Assembly (NCBI RefSeq): GCF_003665095.1
Contig: NZ_RCHV01000002.1
Coordinates: 1,745,501 to 1,809,500, forward strand
DNA: 64,000 bases
Direction: 5' to 3'
Origin: Streptomyces sp. Z26
GTDB taxonomy: Bacteria; Actinomycetota; Actinomycetes; Streptomycetales; Streptomycetaceae
Part shown: positions 39,535 to 46,633 of the stretch, piece after piece
Numbering within the stretch: the stretch's first letter is position 1
How the letters are laid out: each line of letters begins with the position of its first letter
The notes under the pieces: generated by a model
Databases searched by the model: none
What the model saw: only the letters and a program-made list of their open reading frames with translations
What the model was told of the DNA's origin: nothing
Translations under genes and position numbers: made by a program

Positions 39535-39774
39535 TCAGCTGTTCGGCTGCTGCTTGCGGGACTTGTCGCTCACGACGACCAGGCCCGCGATCACCAGGAA
39601 CAGCAGCACGGGCAGGCCCACGAAGACACTGAGGGTCTCCAGGACGCTCAGGCCGGGGCCCGGGTCGTCGCCGTCGTCGCGGGTGACGGCGAAGGCGGGG
39701 GACGACATGAACAGCAGGGCAGCCGTCCCGGCGGTGAGGGTGCCTGCGCGCAACGCGTTCTTCTTGTTTGCCAC
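39535..39774 (-). CDS. Small membrane protein with signal peptide
   Basis: A protein of 79 aa. ANKKNALRAGTLTAGTAALLFMSSPAFAVTRDD has a typical cleavable signal (cut after AFA). A Gly/Asp/Pro spacer leads to one membrane helix at about 48-70 and a basic end (SDKSRKQQPNS). This gives a short surface peptide held by one helix. The function is unknown. GTG 39774 has no Shine-Dalgarno sequence; TACCGT ends six bases before it, so the transcript may be leaderless. Confidence 0.75.
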   Translation of the reverse strand: MANKKNALRAGTLTAGTAALLFMSSPAFAVTRDDGDDPGPGLSVLETLSVFVGLPVLLFLVIAGLVVVSDKSRKQQPNS

Positions 39775-40061
39775 GCTCAGACGGTAACGAACGCCCGCCT
39801 CCGGCGCGCGCCCGGGGTCGCGTAAGCGGCGTGGCCCGGCCCACGGCCCGCCGGGCGGGCCGTACGCACGGTGAACGGGGTGGGAACGGAGCGGGAACGT
39901 GCCCTCCGCACCGGGCACAACGGGCGTACGCGCGCATACGTGCCCGCACCGGGGCGCGCGGGCCAAGGAATGGCCAACGCATCGCCACGGGTCGCCAAAG
40001 CTATGCCCATGACTTGGTGCGAGGTCTGGTGCCACGGGCCCCGGGTGCGTCGGATCGGTCC

Positions 40062-40832
40062 GTGACCACCACCTCCGCACACTCCGCCCCCACGCCGGGC
40101 GACATAGCGCCGCACCCCGGCGCCCCGCTCCGCCGCTCCGTCCTGCGCGGCGCGCTGACCGGCGCCGCGGCGCTCGGCGCCGGGCTCGCCCTCGCCTCCC
40201 CCGCCGCCGCCTCCCCGGCCCCCACGGCGCCGCCGCGCCCCCCGCGCCCCACCACCCCGGGGGCGGCCCTGCGCGCGCTCGCGGAGGGCAACGCGCGCTG
40301 GCGCTCGTACCGCGAACGGCACCCGCACGAGACCCGCGCCGTACGGGAGGAACTGGTCACCGGCCAGCACCCGTTCGCCGTCGTCCTCAGCTGCGTCGAC
40401 TCGCGCGTCCCGCCGGAGCTGGTCTTCGACCAGGGGCTGGGCGACCTGCTGACCGTGCGCAGCGCCGGTGAGGTGCTGGACGAGGCGGTGCTCGGCAGCA
40501 TCGCGTACGGCGTGCTGGAACTCGGCATCCCCCTGGTCCTGGTGCTCGGCCACCAGTCGTGCGGCGCGGTCGGCGCCGCCGTCGCGGCCGACGAGAGCGG
40601 GGAGGAGCTCCCCGCCCACATCCAGTACCTGGCCGACCAGATCGCCCCGGCCATCGACCGCGACCAGGAGGGGGACGCCCGCGTCGACGCGACCATCGAC
40701 GCCAACGTACGGCTGGTGCGCTCCCGCCTCCTCGCGGAGCCGGACCTCGCCGCGAAGGTGTCCGCCGGTGAACTGGCCGTCGCCGGGGCCCGTTACGAGC
40801 TGACCGACCAGCGCGTGCACCGGCTGGACTGA
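40062..40832 (+). CDS. Exported beta-carbonic anhydrase
   Basis: A protein of 256 aa. Zinc ligands and catalytic dyad are in place: Cys111-x-Asp113-x-Arg115 (SCVDSR), His164 and Cys167 (GHQSCGA). The N-terminus carries a twin-arginine signal (LRRSVLRGALTGAAAL, Arg pair at 24-25) and a Pro-rich linker. It hydrates CO2, here probably outside the membrane, which is uncommon for beta-class enzymes but known in streptomycetes. The GTG at 40062 lacks a clear ribosome binding site; the open frame extends upstream without family similarity. Confidence 0.88.
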   Translation: MTTTSAHSAPTPGDIAPHPGAPLRRSVLRGALTGAAALGAGLALASPAAASPAPTAPPRPPRPTTPGAALRALAEGNARWRSYRERHPHETRAVREELVTGQHPFAVVLSCVDSRVPPELVFDQGLGDLLTVRSAGEVLDEAVLGSIAYGVLELGIPLVLVLGHQSCGAVGAAVAADESGEELPAHIQYLADQIAPAIDRDQEGDARVDATIDANVRLVRSRLLAEPDLAAKVSAGELAVAGARYELTDQRVHRLD

Positions 40833-40874
40833 GCCGGGAGCGGGGGCGGGCGGCCGGGCGCGGGACGGCCGGGT

Positions 40875-41543
40875 TCAGGTGACCAGGCCGTGCCGGTACG
40901 CGTACACGACCGCCTGCACCCGGTCCCGCAGGTCCAGCTTGGTGAGGATGCGGGACACGAACGTCTTCACCGTCTCCTGGCTGATCAGCAGCGCCGCCGC
41001 GATCTCGCTGTTGGAGAAGCCGTCCGCGAGGAGCCGCAGCACCTCCAGCTCGCGCGGCGTCAGCGGTACGTCCTCGGCCGCCGCGCCGTCCGCGGGCCGG
41101 ATGCGGGCGGCGTACGTGCCGACCAGCCGCCGCGTCACCTCGGGGTCCAGCAGGGCGGCGCCGGTGGCGACCGTACGGATGCCGTGCAGCAGCTGGACGG
41201 GCGGCGCGTCCTTCAGCAGGAAGCCGCTCGCCCCCGCGCGCAGCGCCTGGTAGACGTACTCGTCCAGGTTGAACGTCGTCACCACCAGCACCTTCACCGG
41301 GTGCGCCACCCCGGCCCCGGCCAGCAGGCGCGTCGCCTCGATGCCGTCGAGCACCGGCATGCGCACGTCCATCACCACGACGTCCGGGCGGAGTTCCACC
41401 GCGAGGTCCACGGCCGTACGCCCGTCGCCGCACTCGCCCGCGACCTCCAGGTCCGGCTGCGCGTCGATGATGGTGACGAGGCCCGTACGGACCAGCACCT
41501 GGTCGTCGCAGACCAGCACCCGGATCGGGGCCGCGCCGCTCAC
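40875..41543 (-). CDS. LuxR-type response regulator
   Basis: A protein of 222 aa. The receiver domain has the phospho-acceptor Asp59 (VVVMDVRMP) with early DDQ and a later Lys (FLLKDAP). A LuxR HTH ends the chain (LTPRELEVLRLLADGFSNSEIAAALLISQETVKTFVSRIL). GTG 41543 overlaps the stop of the histidine kinase (GTGA). The two form a NarL-type two-component pair; targets are unknown, although autoregulation of the operon is likely. Confidence 0.93.
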   Translation of the reverse strand: MSGAAPIRVLVCDDQVLVRTGLVTIIDAQPDLEVAGECGDGRTAVDLAVELRPDVVVMDVRMPVLDGIEATRLLAGAGVAHPVKVLVVTTFNLDEYVYQALRAGASGFLLKDAPPVQLLHGIRTVATGAALLDPEVTRRLVGTYAARIRPADGAAAEDVPLTPRELEVLRLLADGFSNSEIAAALLISQETVKTFVSRILTKLDLRDRVQAVVYAYRHGLVT

Positions 41544-42718
41544 GAGGGCTTCCCGGCGGGTATGCGCGCCCGTACGTGGAAGCCGCCGCCCGCCCGCCGA
41601 CCCGCGCTGAAGTCGCCGCCGAGGACGCCGACCCGCTCCCGCAGCCCGTCCAGGCCGCGCCCGCTGCCGCCGGGCGACGCGGTGTCCGTGCCGGAGCCGT
41701 CGGTGCCGACCTCCACGGTGATCTCCCTCCCGCCATGGCGCACGTCCACCGAGGTACGGCTGCCGTGCGCGTACTTGAGCGCGTTCGTCAGGGCCTCCTG
41801 CACCACCCGGTACGCCACGAGTTCGGCGCTGCCCGTCGACTCCGGCGGCGTGCCCTCCTCGGTGAACTCCACCGGCTGGCCCGCCTGCCGCGTCTCCTCG
41901 ACGAGCGTGCGGATGCGGCCGACGGACGGGGCGCGGACCCCGCCGGAGTGGTCCGGGTTGAGCAGGTCGAGCAGGTGCCGCAGGTCGGTGATGGCCCGGC
42001 GGCCGGTGTCGCTGACGGCGGTCAGGGTCTCGTCGAGCCGGTCGGGCGCGGCCGTCAGATAGCGGGCCGCCTCGGCCTGGACGACCATCGCCGTCACGTG
42101 GTGCGTCACCACGTCGTGCAACTCCCGGGCGATGCGCGTGCGTTCGGCCGCGCGGCTCTCCTCCGCGACCCGGCGGCGGCGGTCGGCCTCCGCTGCGCGG
42201 ACGGACCGCAGCCAGGTGCCGATGCCCCACACCAGGACGAGCACCAGGTAGAACGACACGAACTCCGCGACGGAGGCGTCCGTACCGCGCCGGTGCACCT
42301 CGTACGCCATCGGCACGTACGCCGCCGAGAGCACCAGACCCACCGTGTGCCGACGCCACTCCAGATGGCAGCCCGCGCTGAGCAGCGCGAGGGACAGGCC
42401 GGTGCCCGCCACCGTGTGGTAGCCGCGGATCTGGTCGAGCGCGAAGCCGAGGCAGACCAGGGCGAGGCAGGCGGCGGGCCACCTGCGGCGTACGGCGAGC
42501 GGCAGCGTCTGGAGGGCCACCGCCACCACCGCGAGGGCGTCGAAGGAGCGGTCGGGTACGCGGCCGAGCAGCGTCCCGTAGTGGTGGAACGAGGGCACGA
42601 GCGACGCGGCGAGAAGGGCGAGCCCCGGGGGGAGGTCGCGGACCTCGACGGGCGCCCGGCGCCACGGCTCCGGGACCCGCCGCAGCGTCTCTTCCCGAAG
42701 CCGCCGAAGCTGGATCAC
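41540..42718 (-). CDS. Sensor histidine kinase (HisKA_3)
   Basis: A protein of 392 aa. About five membrane helices span 35-165, with very short outside loops, so the signal is probably sensed in the membrane. The HisKA_3 phospho-acceptor is His201 (IARELHDVVTHH). The ATPase domain includes the N-box EALTNALKYAHG and the glycine box GRGLDGLRERV. GTG 42718 overlaps the stop of the CPBP protease gene (GTGA). Confidence 0.92.
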   Translation of the reverse strand: MIQLRRLREETLRRVPEPWRRAPVEVRDLPPGLALLAASLVPSFHHYGTLLGRVPDRSFDALAVVAVALQTLPLAVRRRWPAACLALVCLGFALDQIRGYHTVAGTGLSLALLSAGCHLEWRRHTVGLVLSAAYVPMAYEVHRRGTDASVAEFVSFYLVLVLVWGIGTWLRSVRAAEADRRRRVAEESRAAERTRIARELHDVVTHHVTAMVVQAEAARYLTAAPDRLDETLTAVSDTGRRAITDLRHLLDLLNPDHSGGVRAPSVGRIRTLVEETRQAGQPVEFTEEGTPPESTGSAELVAYRVVQEALTNALKYAHGSRTSVDVRHGGREITVEVGTDGSGTDTASPGGSGRGLDGLRERVGVLGGDFSAGRRAGGGFHVRARIPAGKPS

Positions 42719-43551
42719 CGGGAAAGGCTATGCGTGGTGTCAACCCGCGCGACCCGCCCGCCCCGGGGGACGAGGTGGCCGCGGCGGCGGGCCAGCCACA
42801 GGAACGCGGCCGTCAGCGCCAGCCCGGCGAACACCGCGTACAGGCTGCCCTCCGGGCCGAAGTCCCCGCCCGTGGCGAGCGCCGGGCCGGACGTCACGGA
42901 GTCGAGCAGGCCCCGCGGGGTGTCGTTGCCGGAGACCTCGGTGCTGAAGACGCCGGACGCGGCGTAGTTCCAACCGAAGTGCACGCCGATCGGCACCCAC
43001 AGGGTGCGGGTGGCGACGTACGCGGCGGCGAGCATGCCGCCCGCCTCGATCGCGACGGCCACGGCGCCCCACGGGCTCGCGTCCGGGTTGAGCAGGTGCG
43101 ACAGGCCGAACAGCAGGGCGGTCAGCACCAACGCGAGCCAGGTGCCCGCCCGTTCCTCGACCAGTCGGAAGAGGACGCCCCGGTACAGCACCTCCTCCGT
43201 CACCGCGGCGGCCGCCATGAAGCCGACCAGCCCGGCCGCGCCCGCCGGGGAGGCTATGCCGTCGACCTCGTAGTAGCCGAGGAACGCGAGGTTCACGACG
43301 ACGAACGCGAACATGCCCGCGCCGACCAGCAGTCCACGGCCGAACGCGGGCGCCGCGCCCTCCCGCGCCACCTCCGTGACCGGGCGGTGCTCGGTGCGTC
43401 CCACCACCCAGCGGTAGACGAGCAGCGCCAGCACCGCCGCCGGGAGGCCGCAGACGAGGGTCAGCCAGGGCCTGCCCTCCACCGCCGTGATCGCCTGACC
43501 GCCGACGGCGGAGACCGCCACCACCGCCAAGACCTGCCACACCACTCGCAT
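42715..43551 (-). CDS. CPBP-family intramembrane protease (CAAX-like)
   Basis: A protein of 278 aa with about eight membrane helices. The ABI/CPBP active-site motifs are visible: EExxxR (Glu119, Glu120, Arg124 in AVTEEVLYRG), FxxxH (LFGLSHLLNP) and HxxxN (GVHFGWNYAA). It cuts proteins inside the membrane. GGAGGAG precedes ATG 43551. It is the first gene of a three-gene operon with a kinase and regulator, all joined by GTGA overlaps, which suggests that it acts on the same signal. Confidence 0.88.
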   Translation of the reverse strand: MRVVWQVLAVVAVSAVGGQAITAVEGRPWLTLVCGLPAAVLALLVYRWVVGRTEHRPVTEVAREGAAPAFGRGLLVGAGMFAFVVVNLAFLGYYEVDGIASPAGAAGLVGFMAAAAVTEEVLYRGVLFRLVEERAGTWLALVLTALLFGLSHLLNPDASPWGAVAVAIEAGGMLAAAYVATRTLWVPIGVHFGWNYAASGVFSTEVSGNDTPRGLLDSVTSGPALATGGDFGPEGSLYAVFAGLALTAAFLWLARRRGHLVPRGGRVARVDTTHSLSR

Positions 43552-43675
43552 GAGGACTCCTCCGCAGATCCCCGCGGCAGGGGCGCCGCGACCGCGCCGA
43601 ACGCTACGGATCGGGCGCCGCGGAATCGTCACCGTACGGAGGACACCTGCGCGTAGCTCGCACGGGGGACGGCGG

Positions 43676-45925
43676 TCAGGGGGCGGGGGCAGGCGCGGTG
43701 GGTGCGGGCGGCGGCGCGGACGGTACGGCGGGGGTGGGCGTGGGCGCGGCGAGCACGGGCGGCGCGGCGCCCAGACCGCGCCGCACCTCGTCGAGCAGCG
43801 CGTGCACGCGCGGCGAGGCCGCCAGGTCCTCCAGCCCGTACGGGGTGCCGCCGCCGTCCGCGACCGGCAGCCGCCAGTTCGGGTACTCCCCGCTGGTGCC
43901 CGGCACGTTCTGCGGGCGGCGGTCACCGATCGCGTCCGGCAGCCAGACGCCGAGCATCCGGGCGGGCGTACGGACCAGGAAGCGGTGCGCCGCCTTGATC
44001 TCCGCCTCCTCGTCCCCCACGCCCTCCGGGAGCAGCCCGAGCCGCCGGAACAGGCCGAGCCAGCCCGCCGTCTCCGCCGCGTCCGCCGACACCTCGACGG
44101 GCAGGGGCCGCGCCAGCAGGCCCAGCCGGTCGCGCAGCACGACGTGGTCGCCCGACAGCCGCGCCGCCGCGGGCGGCAGGTCGTGGGTGGTGACGGTGGC
44201 GAGGCAACCGGCCCGCCAGGCGTCCGGCGGCAGCGGCGGCGGCTCGGCGGCCGTACGGGCGCGGGCGGCGCCGTCGCGCGGATGGTCCCGTTCGAACCAG
44301 AGCACCGACGTGCCGAGCACGCCCCGGTCCGCCAGCTCCTCCCGTACGCCGTCCTCGACCGTCCCCAGGTCCTCCCCGATGACGGCGGCGCCCGCGCGGT
44401 GCGCCTCCAGCGCGAGGGCGCCGAGCATGGCCTCCGCGTCGTACCGCACGTACGCGCCCTCCGTCGGCGGGCGGCCGTCGGGCACCCACCACAGCCGGAA
44501 CAGGCCCATGACGTGGTCGATGCGGAGCGCCCCGCTGTGCCGCAGCAGCCCGGACAGCACCTCGCGGTACGGCGCGTACCCCTGGTGGGCCAGGGCGTCC
44601 GGGCGCCAGGGCGGGAGCCCCCAGTCCTGGCCGCGCGGGTTGAACGCGTCGGGCGGCGCCCCGATCGACATGCCCGCCGCGAACACGTCCCGCTGCGCCC
44701 AGCTGTCCGCGCCGTGCGGGTGCACCCCGACGGCCAGGTCGTGGACGAGGCCGACGGCCATGCCCGCGTCCCGCGCGGCCCGCTGCGCGTGGCCCAGCTG
44801 CTCGTCGGTCAGCCAGGCCAGCCAGCTGTGGAAGTCGACCCGGTCCAGCAGCTCACGGCGCGCCCGCGCCGTACGCGTCGAACGCGGGTCGTCGAGGCCG
44901 GCGGGCCAGGTCCGCCAGTCGGGGCCGTGCGCCTCCGCGAACGCGCACCAGGTGGCGTGGTCCTCCAGGGCGGTGCCGCGCGCGGCGAGGAAGTCGCAGT
45001 ACGCCGCGCGCCGTCCCGGCCCCAGCGGCACCTGCCGGACCAGCTCCAGCGCCTCCCGCTTCAGCGCCCAGACCGCGTCCCGGTCGATGCGCGCGCCCGC
45101 GCGGAGGACGGCGTCCCGCAGGCCCGCGGCCCGTACGGACAGCTCGGCGGCCCGCAGCCGGGCGGCGTCGGACAGGTGCGCGTACTCCGGGACGGCCTCG
45201 ACGCGCAGGTGCACCGGGTCGGGGAAGCGGCGCGTGGACGGGCGGTACGGCGAGGGGTCCGTGGCGTCCGCCGCGCCCGCGCCGCCGGGGACCGCCGCGT
45301 GCAGCGGGTTGAGCTGGACGAAGTCCGCGCGGTGCGCGCGGCCCGTCCAGGCCGCCAGCTCCGCGAGGTCGCCGAGGTCGCCCATGCCCCAGGAGCGCGC
45401 GGACAGCAGCGAGTAGAGCTGGGTGAGCAGGCCGAAGCCGCGCCCGTCGGCGCCGCGTCCGCGCGGTCCGGCGATCCGGTCGGGGACGACGAGCAGCGTG
45501 GCCCGCGCGGTGCGCCCGTCGGGTGCCCGCGCGTGCAGCGTGTGCGCGCCGAGGGGCAGCGGGGTGCCCGGGGTCCAGTCGCGGGAGCGGGTGCCCGTAC
45601 CGCCCGTGGCGGCGACGGGTCCGGCCGGGTGCCCGGCGTCGGGGTCCTCCGGGTCGACCCGGAGGGTCGTGCCGTCGGGGAGCGCGGGGAGGGTGCTCCG
45701 CGCGGAACCGGCGCGCAGCACGACGGTCGGCGGCAACAGCCGCCGGGACTCCCGCTCGTGCCGCGCCAGGGAGCGGCGCACGGCGTCGGGCGTGGAGGCG
45801 TCCACGCCGAGGGCGGCGAGCACGGCGACGACCGAGTCGCCGGGCACGTCGACGCGCTGCCCGGCCACGGGCTCGTACGACGTGCAGACACCGTGTGCAG
45901 AGGCGAGCCGCGCGAGGCGGTCCAT
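43676..45925 (-). CDS. malQ: 4-alpha-glucanotransferase (amylomaltase)
   Basis: A protein of 749 aa of family GH77. The catalytic residues are visible: nucleophile Asp470 (LRIDHVMG), acid/base Glu518 (IGEDLGT) and Asp582 (TTHDLP). An N-terminal beta domain of about 190 residues precedes the barrel, typical of the long bacterial MalQ. The last 50 residues are Pro/Ala/Thr-rich and probably disordered. It moves maltosyl units between alpha-1,4-glucans in glycogen and maltodextrin metabolism. ATG 45925 shares a base with the stop of the preceding small gene (TGATG). Confidence 0.94.
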   Translation of the reverse strand: MDRLARLASAHGVCTSYEPVAGQRVDVPGDSVVAVLAALGVDASTPDAVRRSLARHERESRRLLPPTVVLRAGSARSTLPALPDGTTLRVDPEDPDAGHPAGPVAATGGTGTRSRDWTPGTPLPLGAHTLHARAPDGRTARATLLVVPDRIAGPRGRGADGRGFGLLTQLYSLLSARSWGMGDLGDLAELAAWTGRAHRADFVQLNPLHAAVPGGAGAADATDPSPYRPSTRRFPDPVHLRVEAVPEYAHLSDAARLRAAELSVRAAGLRDAVLRAGARIDRDAVWALKREALELVRQVPLGPGRRAAYCDFLAARGTALEDHATWCAFAEAHGPDWRTWPAGLDDPRSTRTARARRELLDRVDFHSWLAWLTDEQLGHAQRAARDAGMAVGLVHDLAVGVHPHGADSWAQRDVFAAGMSIGAPPDAFNPRGQDWGLPPWRPDALAHQGYAPYREVLSGLLRHSGALRIDHVMGLFRLWWVPDGRPPTEGAYVRYDAEAMLGALALEAHRAGAAVIGEDLGTVEDGVREELADRGVLGTSVLWFERDHPRDGAARARTAAEPPPLPPDAWRAGCLATVTTHDLPPAAARLSGDHVVLRDRLGLLARPLPVEVSADAAETAGWLGLFRRLGLLPEGVGDEEAEIKAAHRFLVRTPARMLGVWLPDAIGDRRPQNVPGTSGEYPNWRLPVADGGGTPYGLEDLAASPRVHALLDEVRRGLGAAPPVLAAPTPTPAVPSAPPPAPTAPAPAP

Positions 45926-46212
45926 CAGATGTCCGCGGACTCCGTGCCGAAACCGGTGCCGGTCGGCTCGCTGGTCAGCGGCAGCTCGGCGGCGATCGGC
46001 GCCTCGCTCGTCAGGGGCGCGACGTCCGCGAGCGGGGGCTCGCTGGTGAGGGGTGCCTCGGGGCACCCGCAGGTGCACGAACCGTCCAGTCCGGAGTCCG
46101 GGTCGGACACGCCGGACAGGTCCACCGGCTCGTGCCCGGGTTTCAGCGGGGGCGAGGGGATCGTGCTGCGCGGGGTGAGGGCGGTGAGGAGGAGTTCGGC
46201 GGACGCGGCCAC
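45925..46212 (-). CDS. Small CxCxC protein with 12-residue repeats, upstream of malQ
   Basis: A protein of 95 aa that I do not recognise. A Leu-rich start (MAASAELLLTAL) is followed by a Pro-rich stretch, a CxCxC motif at Cys46, Cys48 and Cys50 (SCTCGCPE), and three exact 12-residue units beginning at 53, 65 and 77, each with PLTSE. The end is GFGTESADI. GGAGG stands six bases before the GTG, a strong ribosome binding site, and the stop overlaps the malQ start (TGATG). It may be a translational leader, a metal- or cluster-binding peptide, or a peptide precursor; none is shown. Confidence 0.7.
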   Translation of the reverse strand: MAASAELLLTALTPRSTIPSPPLKPGHEPVDLSGVSDPDSGLDGSCTCGCPEAPLTSEPPLADVAPLTSEAPIAAELPLTSEPTGTGFGTESADI

Positions 46213-46244
46213 GGTGGGCCTCCGTTCGTGGACGTCGTGGGTCG

Positions 46245-46290
46245 AGGTCTGACCTACCCAGCCTGCACAGGTGCAGACGTCTCGCGAGAC
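46245..46290. promoter_or_regulatory. Cluster of three dyads upstream of the malQ operon
   Basis: AGGTC-T-GACCT (46245-46255), CTGCAC-AG-GTGCAG (46263-46276) and GTCTCGCGAGAC (46279-46290) stand in a row 33-78 bp before the GTG of the small gene. They are likely operators for one or more regulators. The rest of the 421-bp divergent region holds the GH84 promoter and no further gene. Confidence 0.45.
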
Positions 46291-46483
46291 ATAACGTGGC
46301 TCGGCTCACAATGGTTCCGCAGGCGATTTGCCGGTGCGGGGCGCCGCCGGACGCAGGGATTCCGGGCGGACGGGGATTCCCGCCCCAGGATTTGCGCACC
46401 GCTCACGTACGGTGACCGACACAGCCCGTGCCCGCGCGGCCACCGAAACGCGGGGACATCAGGGGGCAATCCGGCCACTCTCG

Positions 46484-46512
46484 TTGACAGCGGCACCACG
46501 CGGTGGTGGGCT
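46484..46512 (+). promoter_or_regulatory. Candidate promoter with operator for the GH84 gene
   Basis: -35 TTGACA (46484-46489) is followed 17 bp later by TGGGCT (46507-46512), a weak -10. The dyad CACCAC-GCG-GTGGTG (46494-46508) fills the spacer, an ideal place for a repressor. Confidence 0.4.
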
Positions 46513-46633
46513 CAGTCGCCGGCTGCCGTCGGTACGCCCGTGCGGGTGCCCGCGCGCCCGTACGGGAGCGCGTGCGCGGTCCCGCGTACGGCGCGGGCGG
46601 GCCGTCCCCCAGCAGCGCACGACCGGAGGAGCC

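Noticed and set aside
39871..40065. 64-codon frame ending in GTGA at the carbonic anhydrase start
   Set aside because: It looks like a coupled leader peptide, but it has no ribosome binding site and a random composition.
46243..46256. Possible DasR site before malQ/GH84
   Set aside because: AGGTC-T-GACCT has a 9-nt core instead of the 10-nt GGTCTAGACC and lacks the flanking bases.
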